NCBI RefSeq assembly: GCF_040499845.1
Contig: NZ_CP159342.1
Coordinates: 124,001 to 188,000 of the forward strand
DNA: 64,000 nucleotides
Source of the DNA: Micromonospora sp. CCTCC AA 2012012
GTDB taxonomy: Bacteria; Actinomycetota; Actinomycetes; Mycobacteriales; Micromonosporaceae
Reading direction: 5' to 3'
The translations under genes were made by a program, and so were the position numbers. Under the pieces are notes generated by a model, which was not told the DNA's origin, made no database searches, and was given only the letters and a program-made list of their open reading frames with translations. This document shows positions 25,554 through 32,493 of the stretch, one piece after another. Position 1 is the stretch's first letter. Each line of letters begins with the position of its first letter.

Positions 25554-25606
25554 CGGGGGCCGCGTCCCGGCTGGACGGGGGAACCGCGGGTCTCAGTTGA
25601 TCACCT

Positions 25607-26566
25607 ATGATCGCCGCCATGCCCGCACCCCTCCCGGCGATCGACTTCGACCCGGCCGCCGCGTTCCCCGAGGTCCACGACATGCGCGCGGCGCTCACCG
25701 CGCGCGACTGGCCCCGGGTACGGCAGCTGCTCGATTCCCGTGACTGGGCCGGCCGGTCGCTCCTGGCCGACGTCGCCGACGACATCGAGGGAGTCGGCGA
25801 CTTCCTCCGGGAGGTGCTGGCCCACCGCCCCGGCGACACCGTCGCCGCCACCATGCTCGCCGGGCACCTGGTCGCCGAGGGCTGGAAGATCCGTACCAGC
25901 CTGCATGCCGAACACGTCAGCCGCGAGCAGTTCGACCAGCTCCACGAGCACCTGCGGCAGGCCGAACAGATCCTCATCGACGTCTGCGCCCGCGAACCCG
26001 GCAACGTGCTGGCCTGGCAGGAGCGGCTGACCACCGCCCGGGGCCTGCAACTGGGGCAGGCCGAGGCCCGCCGCCGCTACGACCGGCTGGCCCGGTACGC
26101 GCCGCACCACCTGCGCGCGCAGTCCGGCCTGCTCCAGCAGCTCTGCCCCAAGTGGAGCGGCAGCTGGGACGCCGTCTTCGCCTTCGCCCGGGAACGCATG
26201 CTGGCCGCCCCCGAGGGCGCGCAGAACGCCGTCCTGCTCGCCGAAGCGCACTTCGAGCGCTACTACGCCTTCGACACCGACGGGGAGCGGGCCGCGTACG
26301 TCCGCGACCCGCAGGTCGTCCAGGACATCTGGACCGCCGCACAGCGTTCGGTGCTGCACCCACACTTCCGGCACGAGCCCGGCTGGGTCTCCACCCGCTC
26401 CGTCTTCGCCCTCTGGTTCGGGCTGCTGGACCAGTGGGCCGCCGCCGCCGCCCAGTTCGCCGCCCTGGGGCACCTGGGCAGCGAATACCCGTGGAACTAC
26501 TTCGGCGGCACCGGCATGCTCGACAAGTTCCGCACCGAGGCGTACGCGAAGGGTGGCCCCCGATGA
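25607..26566 (+). CDS. Helical hypothetical protein coupled to an M16-type peptidase
   Basis: 319 aa from the ATG at 25607; an ATG at 25619 is equally possible, and neither has a clear ribosome-binding site. The sequence is almost entirely alpha-helical with TPR-like rhythm (DWPRVRQLLDSRDWAGRSL, GNVLAWQERLTTARGLQLG, AQFAALGHLGSEYPWNYF) and no membrane segment or catalytic motif. It resembles uncharacterised actinobacterial proteins in which a substrate or partner is probably recognised by helical repeats. The stop overlaps the next start by ATGA, so it is produced with the peptidase and probably works with it. Confidence 0.75.
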   Translation: MIAAMPAPLPAIDFDPAAAFPEVHDMRAALTARDWPRVRQLLDSRDWAGRSLLADVADDIEGVGDFLREVLAHRPGDTVAATMLAGHLVAEGWKIRTSLHAEHVSREQFDQLHEHLRQAEQILIDVCAREPGNVLAWQERLTTARGLQLGQAEARRRYDRLARYAPHHLRAQSGLLQQLCPKWSGSWDAVFAFARERMLAAPEGAQNAVLLAEAHFERYYAFDTDGERAAYVRDPQVVQDIWTAAQRSVLHPHFRHEPGWVSTRSVFALWFGLLDQWAAAAAQFAALGHLGSEYPWNYFGGTGMLDKFRTEAYAKGGPR

Positions 26567-28266
26567 TCCGCCAGCTCGACGTGGACGGGGTGCCCACGCT
26601 GCTCGCCCCCACCGCCGGACCGCTGCGGGCCGGGCTGACCTTCCGGGTCGGCACCGCCGACGAGACCCTGGCCCGCAGCGGCGTCACCCACCTGCTGGAA
26701 CACCTCGCGCTCGCCCCGCTCGGGCTGGCCGACCACCACTTCAACGGCGCCACCGCGCCCACCTTCACCTCCTTCTACATGCAGGGCTCCGAGGAGGACA
26801 TCGCCGGCTTCCTCAACACCGTCTGCCGCACCATCCACGACCTGCCGATGGCCCGGCTGGAGGTGGAGAAGGAGATCCTGCGGACCGAGTGGTCCGGCCG
26901 GGGCAACCCGACGATCGGCGACATCCCGCTGTGGCGGCACGGCGCCCGCGACCACGGGCTGTCCAGCTATGCCGAGTTCGGGCTCAACGCGCTCACCGAG
27001 CAGGACCTGCGCTGGTGGGCGGCGCAGTGGTTCACCCGGGAGAACGCGGCGCTCTGGATCGCCGGCGACCGGGTGCCGGCCGGACTGCGCCTGGCGCTGC
27101 CCAGCGGCGTACGCCGGCCCGTGCCGGCCGCGTCGTCGGCGCTGCCGCGCACCCCCGCGTACTTCGTGAACGGCTCGCGGGCCGTGGTGCTGGACGCCGT
27201 CGTGCGGCGCCGGACCGCGGCGAGCGTCTACGCCGGGGTGCTGGAGCGCGAGCTCTATCGCACGCTGCGCCAGGAGGACGGCGTCTCCTACGCCATCAAC
27301 ACCGGCTACCAGCCGCGCGGCGACGGCCACGCCACACTCCGCGCCCTCGCCGACGCGCTGCCCGAGAAGCAGGACGCCCTGCTCGGCGGTTTCGTCGACG
27401 TGCTGGCCAAGCTGCGCGTCGGCCGGATCGAGCAGGCCGACCTGGACGCCGCGGTGGCCAAGCGGGAGGACGGCCTCGCCTCCGCCGAGGTGGACGCCGA
27501 CCGGCTGCCCGGGTGCGCGCTGAACCTGCTCACCGGCGAGCCGAACCTGACCGTCGACCAGCTGCGTGCCGAGCTGAAGGCCGTCACCCTCGCCGACCTG
27601 CACGAGGTCAACCAGGAGGTCACCGCCAGCGCGCTGCTCATGGTCCCCGAGGGGCACAGCGCCGACTGGGCCGGCTTCGTCGAGGCACCCACCCGGTCCA
27701 CCCATGCCGTCACCGGCACCGCCTACCGGGAACGCGAGGGCAACGCCGAGATCCGCGTCGGCGTCGACGGGGTCAGCTTCGTCGGCCCCGGCGGCCCGCT
27801 CACCGTCCGGTACGCCGAGTGCGCCGCCGTGCTCGCCTGGCCCGACGGCGCCCGCCGGCTGATCGGCGACGACGCGATCTCCGTGCACATCGAGCCGACC
27901 CTCTTCGACCTGCACCCCGGCGCCATCGGCGTCATCGACCAGCAGATCCCCGCCGACCGCCGGGTGCCCATGCCGGCCCGCCCGGCCGAGAGGATCCCCC
28001 AGCCGTACGCGGGCGGCAACCGCCCCCGGCCGGCGCAGGGCGCCGCACCGGTGAAGCGCGCCGGCTGGGAGATCCCGCTGATGGTGGTCAGTGGCCTCGC
28101 CACCCTCGGCATGGGTGGCATCAGCCTGCTGCTGACCCTCGGCATGCTGCTCGCCGAGGAGTCCGACCCGGACGACGGCTGGCTGTGGGGCATGGTCGTG
28201 GTCGGCTGGCTGCTCACTGTTATCCTCGCGTTGCCCATCGTGCTGTTGCGGCGGCGGAGGCGCTGA
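26563..28266 (+). CDS. M16 (insulinase-like) metallopeptidase with C-terminal membrane anchor
   Basis: 567 aa. The N-terminal domain carries the inverted zinc motif HLLEH (H43, E46, H47) and a downstream E(x6)E, EKEILRTE (E102/E109), so zinc ligands and catalytic base appear intact, though the spacing is shorter than in typical M16 enzymes. A second M16-like half spans about 200-390 (RELYRTLRQEDGVSYAINTG is the substrate-side RxxxxxGxxY-like element). A small beta domain near 400-470 precedes two TM helices at the C-terminus (PLMVVSGLATLGMGGISLLL and MVVVGWLLTVILALPIVLL). Unlike most M16 enzymes it is short and membrane-anchored at its C-terminus with the catalytic half cytoplasmic. The substrate is unknown. 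Confidence 0.85.
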   Translation: MIRQLDVDGVPTLLAPTAGPLRAGLTFRVGTADETLARSGVTHLLEHLALAPLGLADHHFNGATAPTFTSFYMQGSEEDIAGFLNTVCRTIHDLPMARLEVEKEILRTEWSGRGNPTIGDIPLWRHGARDHGLSSYAEFGLNALTEQDLRWWAAQWFTRENAALWIAGDRVPAGLRLALPSGVRRPVPAASSALPRTPAYFVNGSRAVVLDAVVRRRTAASVYAGVLERELYRTLRQEDGVSYAINTGYQPRGDGHATLRALADALPEKQDALLGGFVDVLAKLRVGRIEQADLDAAVAKREDGLASAEVDADRLPGCALNLLTGEPNLTVDQLRAELKAVTLADLHEVNQEVTASALLMVPEGHSADWAGFVEAPTRSTHAVTGTAYREREGNAEIRVGVDGVSFVGPGGPLTVRYAECAAVLAWPDGARRLIGDDAISVHIEPTLFDLHPGAIGVIDQQIPADRRVPMPARPAERIPQPYAGGNRPRPAQGAAPVKRAGWEIPLMVVSGLATLGMGGISLLLTLGMLLAEESDPDDGWLWGMVVVGWLLTVILALPIVLLRRRRR

Positions 28267-28332
28267 GGATCGGTCGTTTCGTGCCGGCCGGTGTCGGCCG
28301 TTCCGTGCTGGCCGGTGATCCACCGGGCGGGT

Positions 28333-28338
28333 TACGAT
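28333..28338 (+). promoter_or_regulatory. Candidate -10 for the CAT tRNA gene
   Basis: TACGAT lies 14 bases before the tRNA. Upstream, GTGCCGGCCGGTG (28281-28293) and GTGCTGGCCGGTG (28305-28317) form an imperfect direct repeat with a 24-bp period. No -35 element stands out. Confidence 0.3.
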
Positions 28339-28351
28339 CCGGCGCGGTAGC

Positions 28352-28428
28352 GGGGCGGTAGCTCAGCGGGTTAGAGCAGGGGACTCATAATCCCTCGGTC
28401 GCGGGTTCGAGTCCCGCCCGCCCCACCA
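28352..28428 (+). tRNA. tRNA with CAT anticodon, probably tRNA-Ile2 (lysidine type)
   Basis: 77 nt with encoded CCA. Acceptor GGGGCGG/CCGCCCC, anticodon arm GGGGA-CTCATAA-TCCCT with CAT at 28386-28388, and T-arm GCGGG-TTCGAGT-CCCGC. The stretch AGAGCAGGGGACTCATAATC closely follows bacterial ileX (tRNA-Ile with k2CAU), where AGAGCAGG-GACTCATAATC also occurs, more than elongator tRNA-Met. Identity between Ile2 and Met needs a model-based test. It marks the left side of the accessory block. Confidence 0.85.
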
Positions 28429-28587
28429 GCCGTTCTACCTGGTCAGACATGCTGCTGACGACCCGGGCGCACCGCGTCGAGGTCGGGCCCGACGCCCTCG
28501 GTCCGCACTGAGTCCGCAGCAGCACGACCCGCCGCCCTCAGAGATCCGCTGATCCCCAGGGAGCAGCACAGCACGTAGCCTTGCGGA

Positions 28588-29106
28588 ATGGCTGAGGACT
28601 GCCTGATCTGTCAGAAGCACCGCGGCGAAGGCGCCCTTGTCGGTCCGCGCGTGTGGGAAGGCCGAGAAGTGATTGTCACTCATCGGCCGGTCGCCAGGGA
28701 CAGCTTGACCTTCCTGGGCTATCTCTTCGTGGAAACCCGACGGCACGCCGCATCCCTCGATGCCCTAACCGAGTCCGAGGCGATGGCCGTAGCCCGGGCG
28801 GTGTGGGTCGGTGCACGAGCGCTTCGGAGTGAGCTGGGTCCGGAGTTCGTCTTCTCCGCGATCGCCGGCCGCCAGGTGGCGCATTTCCATCAGCACCTGT
28901 TCGTCCGCTATCCCGGCACGCCCCTCCGCCATGGATGGATGGAGGTGGACGACTGGGCAGGAGCACCTCGTGGGGATGCTGCCCGCGTGACTGCCCTGTG
29001 CGCGCGTCTTCAGGAGTACTTCCAGCGCCGTGGGAGCCACGCGTGGGAGTCACCGGAGCGAACTGGACCGGACGGGACGGGACCGATCGAGTTGCCGAGC
29101 GTTTGA
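28588..29106 (+). CDS. HIT-family nucleotide hydrolase/transferase-like protein
   Basis: 172 aa. The histidine triad HFHQHLF (H99, H101, H103) is intact, and an N-terminal CLICQK knuckle (C5, C8) is typical of the HIT branch with a zinc site. HIT proteins act on nucleoside phosphoramidates, dinucleoside polyphosphates or nucleotidylated compounds in the cytosol. The C-terminal 30 residues are poorly ordered (PERTGPDGTGPIE). Base composition is slightly less GC-rich than the flanks, which together with the neighbouring tRNA suggests acquired DNA. No operon partner is evident. Confidence 0.88.
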   Translation: MAEDCLICQKHRGEGALVGPRVWEGREVIVTHRPVARDSLTFLGYLFVETRRHAASLDALTESEAMAVARAVWVGARALRSELGPEFVFSAIAGRQVAHFHQHLFVRYPGTPLRHGWMEVDDWAGAPRGDAARVTALCARLQEYFQRRGSHAWESPERTGPDGTGPIELPSV

Positions 29107-29255
29107 GGACCAGGACCAGGCGGACGGCACCGGACGGCCTTCTTCCATCCCGAGGCTGCCGCCACCGACGACCGCTCTGGAGCTGATGTTCGAGGCGTTC
29201 CCGCAACCCGACAGCGGCTGGGAGCGCGTCGTGCTCTGCCGGTGGAACGGGAACA
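29107..29255 (+). other. Intergenic stretch with a possible gene fragment
   Basis: The 3' part of this gap (about 29182-29269, running slightly into the peptidase E 3' end) can be read on the plus strand as MFEAFPQPDSGWERVVLCRW followed by NGNIKKG and a stop. It looks protein-like but is only about 27 residues, without a ribosome-binding site, so it may be a remnant. Confidence 0.25.
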
Positions 29256-29945
29256 TCAAGAAGGGTTGAACAGCCGCCAGTTCCCCTCGGAGACGACCTC
29301 AACTGCGCCGTCGACCACCTTGATGGCCGTGTCATCGTCAATCGCATAGGTCGGGACCGGAATTCCGGACGCCCACTTCTCAATGTTGGCCGCGGTGGCG
29401 TCCTCCATGCCCTCGCAGTCGAGGTGCGGATACAGCGTGAAATCCAGCAGTCCCAGCGCCCGGTCGGCTCCGGCCGCCATATCGCTGCCGACGGGCACGA
29501 AATCCAGGTCGAACTCCGCGTCGCAGTTGTAGGGGGTCACCGCGATGCTCCCGGCGCTCATTCCCACGTAGACCGAGCTGTCCAGCGACGGCAGGAGATC
29601 CGCCAGGCCGGACTCACGCATCCAGTAGGTCAGATACAGCACGTCACCGCCCCAGACGAGCAGAGCGTCGGCCTCTCGGACCGCCGGGACCCAGTTCTCC
29701 TCTCGGATGGTCGGCAGCGCGGTGAGTTCCAGCACTCCCAGGGATTTCCAGCCCAGGTCACACATCGGATGCGGTGCCTTACCGGAAATCGCCTGCCAGG
29801 CCCGGCCGGCGCCGCCGGGGAAGGGGTACACACCGGTCGGGATGACGAGGGCGCTGGATTCGGCAATCGATTTGCCCAGCAGGTCGACGAGTGCGGCGGA
29901 AATGCTCGGGTTCCTGATGCCTGCGGACGTGAGAAGAAACTTCAT
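29256..29945 (-). CDS. Peptidase E (S51 family)-like protein
   Basis: 229 aa from an ATG at 29945 with GAGG upstream. The fold is the class-I glutamine-amidotransferase-like S51 family that cleaves Asp-X dipeptides in the cytosol. The nucleophile is S130 in YVGMSAGSIA, and LLVWGGDVLYLTYWMRES just before it is the conserved peptidase E strand-helix; TLYPHLDCE contributes the histidine region. Length is normal. The gene is somewhat less GC-rich than average here. It stands alone, flanked by non-coding DNA on both sides. Confidence 0.88.
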   Translation of the reverse strand: MKFLLTSAGIRNPSISAALVDLLGKSIAESSALVIPTGVYPFPGGAGRAWQAISGKAPHPMCDLGWKSLGVLELTALPTIREENWVPAVREADALLVWGGDVLYLTYWMRESGLADLLPSLDSSVYVGMSAGSIAVTPYNCDAEFDLDFVPVGSDMAAGADRALGLLDFTLYPHLDCEGMEDATAANIEKWASGIPVPTYAIDDDTAIKVVDGAVEVVSEGNWRLFNPS

Positions 29946-30242
29946 CAAGACCTCTTCCGGGTGCCGCCGTATGACTTGGAGTCGCCAGACGGCGCCCCGA
30001 GCAGATCCGCGGCGCCCACCGGCTCCCTGACCCGGCTCTGAGCCGTGGGCGCTGACGCGAGTCAATCAGGCCGTATTCGGACACCGCCCATCCTTCAACG
30101 CCGACACCGAAGCCGTCAACGGTGAGGACGAGACGGCCGTCCGCTCCCCACCGCGCCAGGGCCGGCGTCAGCATGCACGTTCAGGACGAGGAACACACCA
30201 CGTCCGATGAGTCGGCTCCCACCCATGACTGTCCGGCTGTCG
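29946..30242. other. 297-bp gap without a supportable gene
   Basis: A short minus-strand reading frame (around 30174 down to 30050) gives MLTPALARWGADGRLVLTVD and then GFGVGVEGWAVSEYGLID, which looks protein-like but is not recognisable and has no clear ribosome-binding site. It could be a gene remnant. Nothing else is visible. Confidence 0.25.
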
Positions 30243-30569
30243 CTACTCCTCCAGCGGCCACACCTCGACCACGCCCTGGGCGACGGCGCAGGGCGTACGC
30301 GACACGATGTCGACCGCCTCGGCCAGCGTCGCCGCCTCGATGACGGCGAACCCGGCCACCGGCAGAGTGGACGACAGGAAGGGCCCCTCCTCGGTGCTGA
30401 CCCCGGCCGCGTCGTGGTTCCGCACCTGCACGGGCCGGCCGGCGCGCCCCATCTCCACCCCCTCGCGGCGCAGTCGGGCGTCATGCTCGTGGGCCGCGTC
30501 CCGCACCCCCGCCTCGGTACGCTCGTAGCCGGCCTGGTCGCCGTACCCGATGGTCACGAACTTCGGCAC
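30243..30569 (-). CDS. YCII-related (YciI-like) domain protein
   Basis: 108 aa from a GTG at 30569 preceded by AGGAG. The sequence is a dimeric ferredoxin-like YCII fold: KFVTIGYGDQAGYERTE at the start, GVEMGRAGRPVQVRNHD, then the conserved FAVIEAATLAEAVDIVSRTP and EVWPLEE end. Such proteins are often linked to sigma factors or act as small detoxification-type enzymes. It lies 61 bp downstream of the CATRA-like gene on the same strand and might be co-transcribed, but I would not assign it to that system. Confidence 0.85.
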   Translation of the reverse strand: MPKFVTIGYGDQAGYERTEAGVRDAAHEHDARLRREGVEMGRAGRPVQVRNHDAAGVSTEEGPFLSSTLPVAGFAVIEAATLAEAVDIVSRTPCAVAQGVVEVWPLEE

Positions 30570-30630
30570 TGCGTTCTCCTGACGTCGGCGTCCTCGACGG
30601 ACATTGCACCCATCATCGCCGCCCGGGTCC

Positions 30631-32148
30631 TCAAGTGGACGACTTCCGCAGCTGGCGCAACCGCAGGAGCGCGATCCCGGCGCCCACCGCGGCACCGGCC
30701 GTCGCCGCGCCGACCGTGACGGCCACCGACCAGTCCCAGCGGAAGCGGAACGCGGTGCACCACCACACGATGAAGGACCTGGCGAACCACGCCGCCGCCG
30801 CTCCCATCAGCGCGGCGAACGCCACGTCCACCACGGCCCACCGGCGGTGGTAGGGCGCGCCACGCAGCCAGCGCACCACGGCCCACGGCAGGGTGAGGGC
30901 GACCGCTGCCAGCAGGAAGATCGTCGGGGCCTGCAGCCGACCGGTCAGCGGCACCTTGTACCCGAGGCTCTGGATGGCGGCCAGCGCCATCAGCACCGAG
31001 CCGAGTGCGACCGTCTGGAACAGGGTGAGGTTAGCCTTCCGTTCCTCCAGCCTGGTGCTCACGGTGCTCGTCGCCAGGCGACCGAGTTCGGCCGCCTTGA
31101 GTTGCGCCGCCGACAGGTATCTCTCCTCGGCCCTGAGCTGGTCCAGGGTCCAGTCGGCGGTCTCGTGGTCGGTGGGGGAGACCTGGTCGACGATGGCGTC
31201 CAGGTTGCGTCGGATGATCTCCACCGTGCCGGTCATCGCGCGCACGTCGCTGAGCTGTTCGATCAGTCCCTTCTGTCGCGTGCCGAGGTCGGCCAGCTTC
31301 CGGTTGGCCTCCAGGATCCGCTCCAGCGGCACGTCCGCGCCGTGGAGCATCGCGTCGAGCCGGTCGCAGAGTCGGCCGACGTCCTGGACGGTCCCGCGCA
31401 GGCGGGGAAGGTCCCGGCGGAGCACCGCCCTGTGGTAGCGGAGTTTCCCGGCCTGGATCAGATACCGGGTGAACGGGGGCAGTCCGGGCGAGGAACTCGT
31501 CCACAGCCATTCGTCGAGGATCTGCTCGTCGTCCGCCCCGGCGACGGCGAGCAGCCGTCGGGAGGCCGGGGTGCCCGGGTCCCGCGGCAGCTCCCACACG
31601 GTCATCCCCTCGGTGGGATGCCAGCAGGACCGCGGCGGGCCGCCCGGTCCGAGGTCGGGCGGGCCACCGGCGAGCCGACGGCACGACTCCGCCGGCGGCT
31701 CGGACGGGCGGCTGCGTACGGAGCGGCGCGGGCTCAGACCGGAGTGGACGAGGACCGTGTCGATGAGATCGGTCCGGTCCAGGTGCCCCAGCTCGGCCAG
31801 CCACCCGTGGTCGAAGTCGGCCCACGACGTCCGCTCGCGCCGGGTGGCGTCCACCGTGCTGACCCCGATCACGCCGCGTACCCGGTAGACGAGCAGTTCC
31901 CGTGACCCGTCGACGGTGGGTTTCGCCGCGGCACCGAGGACGGTGAGGGTGTCCTGGCCGTCGTCCGCGGCGGGCAGCACCAGCTCGGTCGGCCAACTGC
32001 CCATCCTGTCCCGGTATCCGGCGGCCCTCATCCGGGCCCAGATGTCGTCGAGCGCCCGGCGGGCGGGCGAATCCGTCGGCCCGAGCACCCGGGCGGCCGG
32101 CAGGAAGGCATGGACGACCAGGGCGGGGTGGCGCAGGAGCACCGTCAC
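30631..32148 (-). CDS. CATRA-like membrane protein of a CHAT-protease conflict system
   Basis: 505 aa. The N-terminal ~250 residues form a soluble domain (VLLRHPALVVHAFLPAARVL; WELPRDPGTPASRRLL; EWLWTSSSPGLPPFTRYL) that I recognise as the CATRA (caspase- and TPR-repeat-associated) type. A long helical, probably coiled-coil, segment at about 235-365 follows (KLRYHRAVLRRDLPRLRG through HETADWTLDQLRAEERYL). The last 135 residues contain four TM helices. The GTG start overlaps the upstream small gene (GTGA), and the TPR-CHAT protease gene precedes that. By family context this is the probable effector acting at the membrane. The assignment rests on recalled family architecture, not on a search. 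Confidence 0.72.
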   Translation of the reverse strand: MTVLLRHPALVVHAFLPAARVLGPTDSPARRALDDIWARMRAAGYRDRMGSWPTELVLPAADDGQDTLTVLGAAAKPTVDGSRELLVYRVRGVIGVSTVDATRRERTSWADFDHGWLAELGHLDRTDLIDTVLVHSGLSPRRSVRSRPSEPPAESCRRLAGGPPDLGPGGPPRSCWHPTEGMTVWELPRDPGTPASRRLLAVAGADDEQILDEWLWTSSSPGLPPFTRYLIQAGKLRYHRAVLRRDLPRLRGTVQDVGRLCDRLDAMLHGADVPLERILEANRKLADLGTRQKGLIEQLSDVRAMTGTVEIIRRNLDAIVDQVSPTDHETADWTLDQLRAEERYLSAAQLKAAELGRLATSTVSTRLEERKANLTLFQTVALGSVLMALAAIQSLGYKVPLTGRLQAPTIFLLAAVALTLPWAVVRWLRGAPYHRRWAVVDVAFAALMGAAAAWFARSFIVWWCTAFRFRWDWSVAVTVGAATAGAAVGAGIALLRLRQLRKSST

Positions 32149-32480
32149 CGCCCGCCCTGGTCCGACCCGAGGCCCGACGGGTCGCCGTCCGGCGCGGAGC
32201 CGAGGCGCGCGATCAGGAGATCGGCCACCTCGCGGGTCTCCTCGTCGGCCTGCTGCGCCGACGGGTCGTCCATCATGGTGTTCGCCCGGCCGCTCAACCG
32301 GCGACGGTCCAGCAGGTGCTCCAGGCGGATCATCGCGACCTCGACGTCGCCGTCCCCGCCGTCGAGAGCGGCGGAGAGGTCGACGAGGATCCGTCGGGCC
32401 GCCGACCAGTGCTCGCGGGTGAGGCGGGCGGCGGTCAGCTGCCGCACCAGGGCGGCGATCTCCTCCGGTCGCTCGGTCAC
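32145..32480 (-). CDS. CATASP-like small helical protein (CATRA-associated)
   Basis: 111 aa from a GTG at 32480 with GAGGGGG upstream, 13 bp after the protease stop. It is all-helical and acidic: EEIAALVRQLTAARLTREHW, ILVDLSAALDGGDGDVEVAM, IRLEHLLDRRRLSG, ending in a disordered Gly/Asp-rich tail. The middle position between a CHAT protease gene and a CATRA-like membrane gene fits the small CATRA-associated proteins known from such loci. It may bridge or inhibit the protease or effector. There are no catalytic motifs. Confidence 0.65.
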   Translation of the reverse strand: MTERPEEIAALVRQLTAARLTREHWSAARRILVDLSAALDGGDGDVEVAMIRLEHLLDRRRLSGRANTMMDDPSAQQADEETREVADLLIARLGSAPDGDPSGLGSDQGGR

Positions 32481-32493
32481 CGGGCGTACCCCC

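Noticed and set aside
28429..28587. Integrase gene or attachment-site duplicate next to the tRNA
   Set aside because: No integrase-like sequence is visible anywhere in the window, and I could not find a second copy of the tRNA 3' end at the right border.
30243..30569. YCII-like gene as a fourth member of the CHAT/CATRA operon
   Set aside because: It is co-directional but 61 bp away with its own ribosome-binding site, and YCII genes are not a known part of such systems; kept as a separate gene.
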